Assembly (NCBI RefSeq): GCF_040931995.1 | Contig: NZ_CP162413.1 | Coordinates: 1 to 64,000 of the forward strand | DNA: 64,000 bases | Direction of reading: 5' to 3' | Origin: Pelagovum sp. HNIBRBA483 | GTDB lineage: Bacteria > Pseudomonadota > Alphaproteobacteria > Rhodobacterales > Rhodobacteraceae | Part shown: piece after piece, positions 43,050 through 52,303 of the stretch | Layout: each line of letters begins with the position of its first letter | How positions within the stretch are numbered: position 1 is the first letter of the stretch | Position numbers and translations under genes: made by a program | The notes under the pieces: model-generated | The model's database searches: none | Seen by the model: the letters and a program-made list of their open reading frames with translations, nothing else | Told to the model about the DNA's origin: nothing

Positions 43050-44243
43050 TCAGGCCGCCCTAAGCATTTTTTTCAGGTTTTGCGCGGGGTCTGACAGTAA
43101 CGCCGCGTCCACTCGGGCTCCTATCAGCCTTTGTGCGATCTTAATGTCCTTGGCGACCGCATTGCCCCGGCCCAACCCTGCTGCACCGACAAGCGCGCCG
43201 ACACCGTCAAGAAAGAACAGAATTTCAACCCCGTCATCGAGCGCTCGGATCACCGTCGGATTTCCCGAGGTATCGCCGACACCCTGGAGGCCCAGATCGT
43301 ATTGATCTGACCAGAACCAGACCGGCACATCGAACCGAACATCCCCGCCGGCAAGATTGCGGCCGGCAACCTCGCCCTGCGCCTGCGCGTTCTGCCAGGT
43401 TTCGTATCGCCTGTAGTTTCCTTTGGACGTCCTGACCGCCGCGCAATCGCCTGCCGCGTAGATCAGCGGGTCATCCGTCATGAGTTGGCCGTCGACTCGG
43501 ATGCCATTCTCAACGGTCAGTCCGGTGGACCGGGCCAATTCGTCATTTGGCACAACGCCAACCGCGGCGATGACCAGATCGGCTTGGAGGAAGCGCCCGT
43601 CTTCCAACTCCACGCCGCGGTCGGTGCAAGAGGCGATGTGAACGCCACAGAGAATGCTCACACCTTCCTCGTGATGCTTCGCCGCCAGCCGCGTCGCCAG
43701 CCGCTCCGGCACATTGCGTCCCAGAGGCCGCAGCCCGGCCTCGATAACCGTGATCTGATTTCCGCGGGTCCTGAGCTCTGCGGCAAGTTCCAATCCGATA
43801 AGCCCTGCCCCGACAATCGCCACCTTCGTTGCCGTATCGCCAGCGTCATAGAGCGCGCGCGCGTCCTCGATTGTCCGCAGAACCTGCGCCCCGTCGCCAC
43901 CGGGACAGGTCAAGGTGCGCGGCCGCGCTCCGGTTGCGAGAAGAAGTTTATCGTAAGAGAGCGAGCCGCCGTCCGACAGCGACACCACCTGTGCATTGCG
44001 ATCGATGGCAGTAGCAGAGACGCCGCATTTGAGATGGATCGCCTTTACCGAAAGGATCTCCGGTGACGTGATCGGCTTTTCGACCACGCCCGAGGCATCC
44101 GGTTTCGACAGCGGCGGTCGTTCATAGGGCAGCGCATGCTCATCGCCGACAACCGTGATCGCGCCTTCGTACCCGGCATCGCGGGCCGCGAAGGCCGCCC
44201 GCATTCCGCATTCCCCGGCGCCGATAATGACGATGCCAGGCAA
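43050..44243 (-). CDS. Ferredoxin reductase of a Rieske oxygenase system (MocF-like)
   Basis: A 397-residue FAD/NAD oxidoreductase of the ferredoxin-reductase type: N-terminal FAD motif VIIGAGECGMRAAFAA, PYERPPLSK, central NAD motif VAIVGAGLIGLELAAELR and the late FAD motif IYAAGDCAAV. It would pass electrons from NAD(P)H to the Rieske protein encoded just upstream. No ATG fits; I chose the TTG two bases after the upstream stop, because the longer ATG start would lie deep inside that gene. It matches MocF of rhizopine catabolism in function and order. Confidence 0.85.
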   Translation of the reverse strand: MPGIVIIGAGECGMRAAFAARDAGYEGAITVVGDEHALPYERPPLSKPDASGVVEKPITSPEILSVKAIHLKCGVSATAIDRNAQVVSLSDGGSLSYDKLLLATGARPRTLTCPGGDGAQVLRTIEDARALYDAGDTATKVAIVGAGLIGLELAAELRTRGNQITVIEAGLRPLGRNVPERLATRLAAKHHEEGVSILCGVHIASCTDRGVELEDGRFLQADLVIAAVGVVPNDELARSTGLTVENGIRVDGQLMTDDPLIYAAGDCAAVRTSKGNYRRYETWQNAQAQGEVAGRNLAGGDVRFDVPVWFWSDQYDLGLQGVGDTSGNPTVIRALDDGVEILFFLDGVGALVGAAGLGRGNAVAKDIKIAQRLIGARVDAALLSDPAQNLKKMLRAA

Positions 44244-44244
44244 C

Positions 44245-44556
44245 TCAGACCTCGATGAAGACACGGTCGCCTTCAACCTTGACCGGGTAAGTGCCCAGAT
44301 TGGCGCAGACCGGCGCACGCTTTGCCTCGCCTGTGCGGTAATCGAACTGCCCGTTATGCTTCGGACATTCGATTACATAGTCCATCACCAACCCGTCTTC
44401 GAGATGCACATTCTCGTGGGTACAAAGTCCATCGGTGCAGAAGAATTCGTCATTCGGGCTGCGATAAATCGCGAATGTCCGGTCTCCGTGATCGAAGCGG
44501 ATCAAATCCTCTTCGTCGATGTCATCTTTCGCGCAGGCGTCGATCCACTCGGCCAT
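44245..44556 (-). CDS. Rieske-type [2Fe-2S] ferredoxin (MocE-like)
   Basis: A 103-residue small Rieske protein with both cluster motifs: CTHENVH and, 16 residues later, CPKHNGQFDYRTG. It is an electron carrier between the reductase downstream and the desaturase-like oxygenase upstream. The order desaturase-Rieske-reductase equals the mocDEF genes of rhizopine-degrading rhizobia. Confidence 0.9.
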   Translation of the reverse strand: MAEWIDACAKDDIDEEDLIRFDHGDRTFAIYRSPNDEFFCTDGLCTHENVHLEDGLVMDYVIECPKHNGQFDYRTGEAKRAPVCANLGTYPVKVEGDRVFIEV

Positions 44557-44579
44557 GTCGTCTCCCTCTCTTTTGATCT

Positions 44580-45659
44580 TTATTCTGCTGGTACGTTCAG
44601 TGCCTGTTCGTGCAGATCTTCCCTATAGGGTCGTGCCGACCCCGGCAGCTCGCGTTTGACAAAGAAATCCTCGTAGCGGAGTTGCCGCTTCAGCGCAGGC
44701 CAAATTTCCTTGTAAGCCTCAAATATCGACGCGTTTGCGGCGGGAAGGTCATGCTTGATCTTCTCGTGCAGTTCCGGAAGCCGGTGATAGGGCACCATCG
44801 GGAACATGTGGTGCTCGACGTGATAGTTCATGTTCCAGTAGACGAAGCGGCTGATCGGGTTGATGTAGACCGTGCGGCTGTTCAGCCGGTGGTCGAGCAC
44901 GTCCTCAGCTAGACCGGCGTGCTGCATGATACCGGTCATCACGTGATGCCAAGCGCCATAGAGCCGCGGCAAGCCGATGACCATCAGTGGCAAGACCGAT
45001 TGCACCGCCACGGCAAGCACGATTGTCGCGAGGTAGATCAGAACCCAAACGCGGGCGACGCCGATGACCTTGTGTTGCTCCTGTTCGGGAATGAATGTCG
45101 CTTCCTCTGGATCGAGATTCCCGGCGGCATTCACAAGCATCCGCTTCCACCCGTTCAGCGCATCGAAAATTCCAAAGAAGTTCAGAAAGATGCGGAACAA
45201 CGCTGGCGGACGCATCGCGACAATCTCAGGGTCGCGGCCAACGATGATTGTGTCCGTGTGATGCCGCGCATGGCTCCAACGCCAGGACACGGGATTTCGG
45301 ATCATGCAGAATGACGCGATCTGATAGACGACGTTGTTCATCCAGGGCGTCTTGAATGCAGTCCCATGCCCGCACTCGTGCCAACGACTGTCCATCGCCG
45401 AGCCATAGAACACGCCGTAGACCAGCCAGAACGGCACTGACCACCAGGACGGCCAAAGCGCGATACCGATCCCGGCGAGAACGATCATGGACCCGAACAA
45501 GATCATGGCATCCCGGATCGCGGGTTGGTCAGAGCGCTGCATTAGCGCTTTCATCTCCTTGCGAGGGATGTCGGTGTGATACCACTCGGCCGTGGCCAGA
45601 CCCGTCTCGACAGCACGCTCGGAGTCCGGGCCAAGCAGGGAATAGTCGCGCTTCGTCAT
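44580..45659 (-). CDS. Fatty-acid-desaturase-like oxygenase (MocD-like)
   Basis: A 359-residue integral-membrane di-iron enzyme of the fatty acid desaturase superfamily. The three His boxes are HECGHG, HARHH and HVEHH. Membrane segments flank them (FGSMIVLAGIGIALWPS; VWVLIYLATIVLAVAVQSVLP). In rhizopine catabolism MocD with MocE and MocF is thought to remove the O-methyl group of 3-O-methyl-scyllo-inosamine. Here an analogous O-demethylation of a methylated inositol is inferred from the adjacent iol genes. GGGAGG precedes the ATG. First gene of its operon, divergent from a LacI regulator. Confidence 0.88.
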   Translation of the reverse strand: MTKRDYSLLGPDSERAVETGLATAEWYHTDIPRKEMKALMQRSDQPAIRDAMILFGSMIVLAGIGIALWPSWWSVPFWLVYGVFYGSAMDSRWHECGHGTAFKTPWMNNVVYQIASFCMIRNPVSWRWSHARHHTDTIIVGRDPEIVAMRPPALFRIFLNFFGIFDALNGWKRMLVNAAGNLDPEEATFIPEQEQHKVIGVARVWVLIYLATIVLAVAVQSVLPLMVIGLPRLYGAWHHVMTGIMQHAGLAEDVLDHRLNSRTVYINPISRFVYWNMNYHVEHHMFPMVPYHRLPELHEKIKHDLPAANASIFEAYKEIWPALKRQLRYEDFFVKRELPGSARPYREDLHEQALNVPAE

Positions 45660-45763
45660 GATGTCCTCCCGAAACAACTTTTTCCGGAAATACAGGACAC
45701 CTCTGGTTTCGCCTATACCTGAGCTTGCAAATCACATCAAATTGCATCATTAGTGCATCCAAA

Positions 45764-45781
45764 ATGATGAAAAAACATCAA
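45764..45781. promoter_or_regulatory. LacI-type operator between mocD-like operon and lacI gene
   Basis: ATGATG, AAAAAA, CATCAA: a near-perfect 6-6-6 inverted repeat just upstream of the LacI start. It is similar to the sites at 58230-58247 and 59292-59309 near the second LacI gene. Confidence 0.6.
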
Positions 45782-45786
45782 CACAA

Positions 45787-46821
45787 ATGAAGCCTCGTCG
45801 CCCCACACTGAAGGATCTGGCAAAGGCGGCCGGCGTGGGTGTCGCCACTGTGGACCGGGTCCTGAACGAGCGGCCCAACGTGCGCGAAGCCACGATTGAG
45901 TGCGTACTCGCGGCGGCCGAACGCATTGGCTATCCGACAGGAAAGTTGGAAGCCATCAGACTAGACGCCGCGCGACCGATGGTGCGATTTGGGTTTGTCC
46001 TCCACAAGCATGCACAAGAATTCTATCGCAATTTTGCGCATGCCCTCGAATGCGCTGTCGCCGCACGTACGGATATCCGCGGAAGATGCGATGTGCGATT
46101 TGCTGCGTCTCAGGCCCCGTCTGACTTTTCCTCCGAACTGACCAGCGTTGCAGCAACTTCCGACATTCTCGCGACCTCGGCGATCAACCACCCGACGCTG
46201 TCGGAGACGATCCGCGCCCTGCAAGATGAAGGGAAACCGGTTTTCTCGCTACTGAACGATGCCGCATCAGGCGTTCAGCAGAGCTATGTTGGCCTCGACA
46301 ACGTGAAGGTCGGTCGGATCGCAGGGTGGATGATTGCCACGCAGATGCGGGAGGCCGGCAAAGTCGCGGTCTTCATCGGCGGGAACCGATGGCACGGACA
46401 TATCCTTCGAGAAACGGGGCTCAGAAGTTACCTGAGGGATCACGCGCCGCAGCTTGAACTACTGGATGCCGTCGTGAATTTGGAGACGCGTCAGGTCACC
46501 TACGAGGCAACTCTCGATCTTCTCGACCGGCATTCCGATCTTCGCGGCATCTACGTGGCCGGTGGGGGGATGGAAGGCGCGATCGCAGCCCTGAGAGAAA
46601 TGAGGCCGCCCGGCAAAGTGGCGCTGGTCGTGAACGAGTTGACGAACGAGAGCCGGGACGCGCTGGCCGATCGCTACGTGAGCCTAGTGATAGCAACGCC
46701 GCTCGATCAACTCTGCCGAGACCTCGTCGCGTCGATGATCGAATTGGCCCGCGGCGGCCCGAGCGAAACCTCAGGCCAGCACTACCTCATCCCGCAGCTC
46801 TTCGTGCCGGAGTCGCTTTGA
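45787..46821 (+). CDS. LacI-family regulator, paralogue 1
   Basis: A 344-residue LacI/GalR regulator: N-terminal HTH (TLKDLAKAAGVGVATVDRVLNERPNV) and a periplasmic-binding-protein-like sensor domain. It is closely similar throughout the sensor domain to the LacI protein at 58247-59284 (shared EFYRNFA, VAARTDIRG, FIGGNRWHGH/FVGGNRWHGH and GIYVAGGGMEGAIAALRE), so the effectors are probably related cyclitols. Divergent from the mocD-like operon and convergent with iolB. It probably regulates the oxygenase operon. Confidence 0.9.
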   Translation: MKPRRPTLKDLAKAAGVGVATVDRVLNERPNVREATIECVLAAAERIGYPTGKLEAIRLDAARPMVRFGFVLHKHAQEFYRNFAHALECAVAARTDIRGRCDVRFAASQAPSDFSSELTSVAATSDILATSAINHPTLSETIRALQDEGKPVFSLLNDAASGVQQSYVGLDNVKVGRIAGWMIATQMREAGKVAVFIGGNRWHGHILRETGLRSYLRDHAPQLELLDAVVNLETRQVTYEATLDLLDRHSDLRGIYVAGGGMEGAIAALREMRPPGKVALVVNELTNESRDALADRYVSLVIATPLDQLCRDLVASMIELARGGPSETSGQHYLIPQLFVPESL

Positions 46822-46824
46822 GGC

Positions 46825-47631
46825 TCAGGCGTCGCGCTCCATGATCCATTCGACTTGCGGAGCGGGCACGAAACGCCATTTGCGTTTTGGTCCGGCCATG
46901 ACATTGAGGTAGTACATCTCGAATCCGTATGGCGTACCGCAGGGGTGGTGCCCACGCGGGACCAGCACCACGTCGCCATCGCTGACGGCCATGGTCTCGT
47001 CCAGTTGCCCATCGTCGGTATAGACGCGCTGGATGCCGAAGCCCGACGCGGGATTCAGGCGGTGGTAATAGGTTTCTTCCAGATAGGTGATGCGGGGATA
47101 ATCATCTTCGTCATGACGGTGGCTCGGGTAGGATGACCAGTGACCTGCAGGGGTGAAGACCTCTGTGACAAGAAGCGCGTCGCAGTAGTCTTCGTTTTCC
47201 ATCGCGATGTTGTTGATATGGCGGGTGTTGGTGCCTTTGCCACGCTCGGTCAATGTGATGCCATCGGGACCAATGCGCCGCGCCTCATGACCGCCCATGC
47301 CCGGGGCAGAACAGACGGCAATGACGCAATCTGTTTCGGCCACAGCGTCCCATTCGGTGCCGTTTGGCAGGTAGAGGCAATGCGGCGGCGTTTTTTCAAA
47401 GACGTTTACCCGCTCACCCAGAACGCCCCAATCCTGCCCCGCGCCGGTGATCTTGGCCTTGCCTTCGACCATCACCAGAATGACCTCGCGCTCACCCGTG
47501 GCTTCGGAAGCGGTGTCGCCCGCCTTCAGCCGGTAAAGCGAAAAGCCCACGTAGCGCCAACCGGCGTTTTCGGGTGTGATCTGGTGCACCTTGCCACGGG
47601 TGCCAAAGGGTTTTCTAAGGAGGTCAGCCAT
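46825..47631 (-). CDS. iolB: 5-deoxy-glucuronate isomerase
   Basis: A 268-residue bicupin of the IolB family. It isomerises 5-deoxy-D-glucuronate to 5-dehydro-2-deoxy-D-gluconate, the third-to-fourth step of myo-inositol degradation. Family segments include GHWSSYPSHRHDED, the metal-binding His-rich part, and VLVPRGHHPCGTPYGFEMYYLNVMAGP near the end. Last gene of the iolG-to-iolB operon, four bases after iolE, and convergent with the LacI gene. Confidence 0.95.
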   Translation of the reverse strand: MADLLRKPFGTRGKVHQITPENAGWRYVGFSLYRLKAGDTASEATGEREVILVMVEGKAKITGAGQDWGVLGERVNVFEKTPPHCLYLPNGTEWDAVAETDCVIAVCSAPGMGGHEARRIGPDGITLTERGKGTNTRHINNIAMENEDYCDALLVTEVFTPAGHWSSYPSHRHDEDDYPRITYLEETYYHRLNPASGFGIQRVYTDDGQLDETMAVSDGDVVLVPRGHHPCGTPYGFEMYYLNVMAGPKRKWRFVPAPQVEWIMERDA

Positions 47632-47635
47632 TGGG

Positions 47636-48541
47636 TTACTTCTCGATTGTCAGGCCGGAGCGGCCGCAGATTTCAGTGATGTGATCAAAGCCGATCTTGG
47701 AATATTCGAACGGCGGGGCCTTGGCCGGATCCTGTTCCGCCTCGACCACGATCCATCCGTTGTAATCCATTGCCTTCAGCTTGTCGGTGATGGCCAGGAA
47801 GTCGATGCAACCTTCCGGGTCGCCGGGGACGGAGTAGACGCCAGCGCCAACCCCATCAAGGAAGCTTTTGTCTTCGCTGTGAACCCAATCCAGCACGGGC
47901 TGGCGCACATCTTTGAAGTGGACGTGGTGCACTCGGTGACCCCATTTGTCCAAGACTGCCACCGGATCAGCGCCAGCAAAGTGCAGGTGGCCCGTGTCAT
48001 AAAGCAAAGTCAGGTCGTCAGTGGACCCTTCCATCAGCCAATCGATGTCTTCGGCGTCCTGCACCATCGCACCCATGTGGTGGTGGTAGCTGAGGCCCGT
48101 GCCCTTGTCGCGGGCCCATTCCGCCACTTCCGACAGCTTCGCACCATAAGCCATCACCTCATCGCGGGTCAGCTTGGGACGACGCGACACCGGTGTATCC
48201 TGTGCGCCCTGAATAGTGTTCGAGCATTCGGCATAAACGATGCAAGGCGCGTTCAAGGCCGCGAACTGTTCGACCTGTTGGCGAATTGCTTCTTTCTCGG
48301 TCTCGATGTCGTTCACCATCAAAGACCCCGAACACCAGCCGCCGCAGAGTGACACCCCATAGCGGTCCAGATAGGCACGCAGGCCCTCGGTGTCGCCGGG
48401 CATCCGGCGGCCACGCTCTACACCCGAATAGCCGATCTTCGCGGCATCGTCCATCGCGCCTTCGGTGGTGTAATCCTTCGTCAGCTCGGGCAGATCGTCG
48501 TTTTGCCAGGCGATCAGGGAAATACCGATTTTCACAGCCAT
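47636..48541 (-). CDS. iolE: myo-Inosose-2 dehydratase
   Basis: A 301-residue TIM-barrel dehydratase that turns scyllo-inosose (2-keto-myo-inositol) into 3D-trihydroxycyclohexane-1,2-dione. Recognisable parts: KIGISLIAWQNDDLPELTKDY at the N-terminus, GTGLSYHHHMGAMVQ, LLYDTGHLHFAG and HVHFKDVR with metal-binding residues. The start chosen overlaps the iolD stop (TGATG). Confidence 0.95.
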   Translation of the reverse strand: MAVKIGISLIAWQNDDLPELTKDYTTEGAMDDAAKIGYSGVERGRRMPGDTEGLRAYLDRYGVSLCGGWCSGSLMVNDIETEKEAIRQQVEQFAALNAPCIVYAECSNTIQGAQDTPVSRRPKLTRDEVMAYGAKLSEVAEWARDKGTGLSYHHHMGAMVQDAEDIDWLMEGSTDDLTLLYDTGHLHFAGADPVAVLDKWGHRVHHVHFKDVRQPVLDWVHSEDKSFLDGVGAGVYSVPGDPEGCIDFLAITDKLKAMDYNGWIVVEAEQDPAKAPPFEYSKIGFDHITEICGRSGLTIEK

Positions 48542-50373
48542 CAGTCGGCCCTTTGCAACTTCTTGTTGGTTTCGTACCTCGCGCGCGCTTCGTTCACCTC
48601 GTCGCGCTCGCTGACTTCCGGCACGCCCACGTCCCACCATGTGCCGCCCGGTTCGGTGCTGGGATAAGGGTCTGTGTCGATGACGATCACGTAAGGCCCT
48701 TTGGCTTCTAACCGCTTCGGCAAGGCCTTTTCAAGCTCGGCAATCGAGCCGACCTTGAGGCTTGTCGCACCCATGGACTCGGCGTGTTTGGCAAAGTCGA
48801 TTTTCGAGTTTTCGCCGCCGATCGCATGATCCAGGAGGTTATTAAACTCTGCCCCGCCTGTGCCCATCTGCAGCCGGTTGATGCAGCCGTAGCCCCGGTT
48901 GTCGGTCACAACGACGGTGAAGGCGATCCCCATCATCGCCGCTGTCGCCATTTCCGAGTTCGCCATCATGTAGGTGCCGTCACCGGTAAAGCAGATCACG
49001 TCGCGTTCCGGCTGGGCCATCTTGATACCCATGGCCCCGGCGATCTCGTAGCCCATGCAGCTAAAGCCATATTCCATGTGATAGGAGCCGGGATTGCCCG
49101 CCTTCCACAGCTTGTGCAATTCGCCCGGCATCGTGCCCGCAGCACACATTACAACGGTGTTTTCGTTCGCTGAGCGTTGAACCGCGCCCACCACCTGCAT
49201 GTCGGTGGGAAGCTGGTTCGCCGCGACCGGCGCCTCGGTCAGCGGGTCGACCTGACCGAACCAATCGGGTTTCAGCCCGTCGATCTTGCCGGGGGACGCG
49301 TATCCAGCCAGCGTTGCGCCCAGCTCTTTCAACCCAACCAGAGCATCCGAGTTCAGCGGCGCCGCGCCATGTTTCATCGCGTCATAGGCCGCGACGTTTA
49401 GCGAGATCAGCCTGCGCTCGGGATTGGCAAACAGCCCCCACGACCCGGTGGTAAAATCCTGAAAGCGGGTTCCGATGCCGATCACCACATCTGCCTCGGC
49501 GCAGACAATGTTGGCAGCCTCGCCGCCGGTGACACCGATGGGGCCGAGATTTAGGGGGTGATCCCAAGGCAGGGCCGACTTGCCCGCCTGCGTCTCGACC
49601 ACGGGGATGTTGTGCGCTTCGGCAAAACCCGCCAGCGCCTCGGTCGCGCCGCTATAGTGCACGCCGCCGCCCGCCACGATCACAGGACGTTTCGCGGCGC
49701 GGATAAGGTCGGCGACCTCGGCCAATTCGCCCTTATCCGGGCGGATACGGCGCTGCCGCCAGACTTTTGGCTCGAAGAAGCTCTCGGGATAGTTGTATGC
49801 CTCCGCCTGCACATCCTGACAGAACGACAGACAGACCGGACCGCATTCCGCCGGATCCGTCATTGTGCGGAACGCGCGGGGCAAGGCCGTCAGCAACTGC
49901 TCGGGCCGCGTGATGCGGTCGAAGTAGCGCGTCACCGGCTTGAACGCGTCGTTCACGGTTACGGTGCCGTCCGAGAAATCCTCGACCTGTTGCAGGACCG
50001 GGTCCGGACCACGATCTGCAAAGACGTCACCCGGTATCAGAAGCACCGGCAGGCGGTTCACATGGGCCAGTGCCGCTGCCGTCACCATGTTCGCCGCTCC
50101 GGGACCGATGGAGGATGTGACCGCCATGGCCTTGCGCCGCCCCAACTGCTTTGCATATGCGATGGCGGCGTGCGCCATGGTCTGCTCGTTATGCCCGCGC
50201 CATGTCGGGAAGTTGTCTTTGGCGCCGTGCAGCGCCTCGCCAAGTCCCGCGACGTTGCCGTGGCCAAAAATCGCCCAGCAGCCTTCGATAAAGCGCTCGC
50301 CGTCGTCGTTTTGCTGTGCCGCGATATAGCGCACCATCGCCTGTGCGGCGGTCAGTCTGATCGTCTTACCCAT
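48541..50373 (-). CDS. iolD: 3D-trihydroxycyclohexane-1,2-dione hydrolase (ThDP enzyme)
   Basis: A 610-residue thiamine-diphosphate enzyme that opens the inositol ring to 5-deoxy-glucuronate. N-terminal AIFGHGNVAGLGEALHG includes the ThDP-activating Glu region. The C-terminal ThDP/Mg motif is GDGTYMMANSEMATAAMMG. The length is normal for IolD. It is placed between iolC and iolE, five bases after iolC, in a fully collinear operon. Confidence 0.95.
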   Translation of the reverse strand: MGKTIRLTAAQAMVRYIAAQQNDDGERFIEGCWAIFGHGNVAGLGEALHGAKDNFPTWRGHNEQTMAHAAIAYAKQLGRRKAMAVTSSIGPGAANMVTAAALAHVNRLPVLLIPGDVFADRGPDPVLQQVEDFSDGTVTVNDAFKPVTRYFDRITRPEQLLTALPRAFRTMTDPAECGPVCLSFCQDVQAEAYNYPESFFEPKVWRQRRIRPDKGELAEVADLIRAAKRPVIVAGGGVHYSGATEALAGFAEAHNIPVVETQAGKSALPWDHPLNLGPIGVTGGEAANIVCAEADVVIGIGTRFQDFTTGSWGLFANPERRLISLNVAAYDAMKHGAAPLNSDALVGLKELGATLAGYASPGKIDGLKPDWFGQVDPLTEAPVAANQLPTDMQVVGAVQRSANENTVVMCAAGTMPGELHKLWKAGNPGSYHMEYGFSCMGYEIAGAMGIKMAQPERDVICFTGDGTYMMANSEMATAAMMGIAFTVVVTDNRGYGCINRLQMGTGGAEFNNLLDHAIGGENSKIDFAKHAESMGATSLKVGSIAELEKALPKRLEAKGPYVIVIDTDPYPSTEPGGTWWDVGVPEVSERDEVNEARARYETNKKLQRAD

Positions 50374-50378
50374 AGGAT

Positions 50379-52292
50379 TTACCCCGCGTTCAGGCGGGCC
50401 TCTGCCCGCGCATTGTCCCAGATATTACACAGTGCTGTATAGCGTTCGGCCATCTGCGACACCGCCGCATCATCAGCCATATCGCCCTTCAGCCAAGCCC
50501 GCGCGGCATCGCCAAAGATCGTCCGCCCAACAGCAAAGCCTTTGACCAGCGGCTGTTTGGCCGCCAGCGCGAAACTTGCCGCCAGCTCTGCCTCGGGCGC
50601 ATCAAGGCCCAGCACCACGATCCCGCGTGTGCGCGGGTCGTTCCGCTCGATGGCCGCCACCGCATTGGCCCAGGCGGCCTCGGTCTTGAACGGCTCCAGT
50701 TTCCACCAATCGGGATAGACACCCGCGTCATAGAAGGACTGGATCAGCGTGGCCGAGGTGTCGTCATCGACCGGGGCGACCTTCGACGGGATGATCTCCA
50801 GCAGGAATTCCAGCCCGTTGCGTCGTGCTGCGGTAAACAGCCGTTTGACGCGCGCCACCTGCATCTTGGCCGTCTTGTCGTCGTCATTCGGGTGGCAGAA
50901 GACCAGCAGCTTCACCACGTTCTCCCGCGCCCATTCGCGCAGGCGGCCCATGTCCTCGCCCAACTCAGGTTCAAACTCGATCGGGCGCGAACCCGGCAAT
51001 TCTGTCGGGCGTCCGATCCAAAGCCCGGTACCCGTCGCCCTGTGCAGCGCGGATCTCCCGATCCGGTTGTCACACAAAATTCCGTAACCCGGCTGGCCAT
51101 CCTGCACTTTGAGTGCAGCGTCCAGACACAGTTCTTTAAAGGCGCCACCCTTTTCAAGCGTGTAGCCGTCCATTTCTTCCAGCTGAAGCCGGTGATCAAA
51201 GGCGAAAGTCTTCACCGAAGACCAGTCGCCGTGTCGGTTCGTCGCCCAATGCATCTGTTCCAGTTCGGCGTCATTGCGCAGGTCGGCCCGCTTGATGCCG
51301 CGCTCAAAGAAGAACTGCAGTTCTTCCCAGCTTGGATAAGCCGGGGTGCACCCATGGCGGCTAACCGCGAAGGCCCCGCAAGCATTGGCGTATTTCAGGG
51401 CCGTCGGCCAGTCTTCGCCATCCAGCCAGCCCTTGAGCAGGCCCGACATGAAGCCGTCGCCGGCACCCAGCACGTTGAAGACCTCAATGGGAAAGCCCGG
51501 CCCGGCTTGCCCATCATCCAGACTGTCCGGCACATCGCCGGTAAAGGCCACTGCGCCATCGGCCCCGCGTTTGCACACCAATGTGGCCTTGGACACAGCC
51601 CGCAACGCCCGCAGCGCTTCAATCGTATCGGTCGAACCGCCCGCGATGTGGAATTCTTCTTCGGTGCCAACGATCAGATCGAACAGATGCAAGCTCGATT
51701 GCAGCTTGGCCGTCACTGCTTCGCTTTCGACAAAGCGGCTTTCGCCGTCGCCGTGCCCGGCAACGCCCCACAGGTTCGGGCGATAATCAATATCCAGCGC
51801 CGTCTGCATGCCCGCGTCGCGTGCAATTTCCAACGCCTTGATCGTGGCTTCTTCAACCTGCGGATGGCTTAGATGCGTACCGGTTGCCACCACAGCGCGT
51901 GCCGAGCGGATGAAGGCGGGATCGATATCCGCAACCGTCAGCCCCATATCGGCACATTGCTCGCGGTAAAAGATCAGCGGAAACTGCTCTTCGTCCCGGA
52001 TGCCAAGAAGCACAAGCGCGGTCAACCGGTCCGGGTCGGTCTTGACGCCATCGGTGTTTACGCCCTCGCGTTCAAGCTGCTCGCGAATGAAGCGCCCCAT
52101 ATGCTCATCACCGACGCCGGTGATTACGGCGGATTTCAACCCCAACCGTGCCGTCCCGCATGCAATGTTGGTTGGAGAGCCGCCGATATACTTGTCGAAC
52201 GAGCCCATGTCTTCGAGCCGTCCGCCGATCTGCGCACCATACAGGTCTACGGAAGATCGGCCGATTGTGACAAGATCAAGTGTCTTGGACAT
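50379..52292 (-). CDS. iolC: 5-dehydro-2-deoxygluconokinase fused to DUF2090 aldolase domain
   Basis: A 637-residue fusion. Residues 1 to about 325 are a PfkB-type sugar kinase (GGSPTNIACGTARLGLKSA, later FNVLGAGDGFMSGLLKG with the catalytic Asp). About 340 to the end is the DUF2090 domain, related to class I aldolases and associated with IolJ activity. The fusion would phosphorylate 5-dehydro-2-deoxygluconate and probably cleave the product to malonate semialdehyde and dihydroxyacetone phosphate. This domain combination is common in proteobacterial iol clusters. No separate iolJ is seen. Confidence 0.94.
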   Translation of the reverse strand: MSKTLDLVTIGRSSVDLYGAQIGGRLEDMGSFDKYIGGSPTNIACGTARLGLKSAVITGVGDEHMGRFIREQLEREGVNTDGVKTDPDRLTALVLLGIRDEEQFPLIFYREQCADMGLTVADIDPAFIRSARAVVATGTHLSHPQVEEATIKALEIARDAGMQTALDIDYRPNLWGVAGHGDGESRFVESEAVTAKLQSSLHLFDLIVGTEEEFHIAGGSTDTIEALRALRAVSKATLVCKRGADGAVAFTGDVPDSLDDGQAGPGFPIEVFNVLGAGDGFMSGLLKGWLDGEDWPTALKYANACGAFAVSRHGCTPAYPSWEELQFFFERGIKRADLRNDAELEQMHWATNRHGDWSSVKTFAFDHRLQLEEMDGYTLEKGGAFKELCLDAALKVQDGQPGYGILCDNRIGRSALHRATGTGLWIGRPTELPGSRPIEFEPELGEDMGRLREWARENVVKLLVFCHPNDDDKTAKMQVARVKRLFTAARRNGLEFLLEIIPSKVAPVDDDTSATLIQSFYDAGVYPDWWKLEPFKTEAAWANAVAAIERNDPRTRGIVVLGLDAPEAELAASFALAAKQPLVKGFAVGRTIFGDAARAWLKGDMADDAAVSQMAERYTALCNIWDNARAEARLNAG

Positions 52293-52303
52293 TGTTGTGT
52301 CTC

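Noticed and set aside
50892-51872. 326-residue + strand open frame opposite iolC
   Set aside because: Fully antisense to the secure iolC fusion gene; composition is that of a shadow frame.
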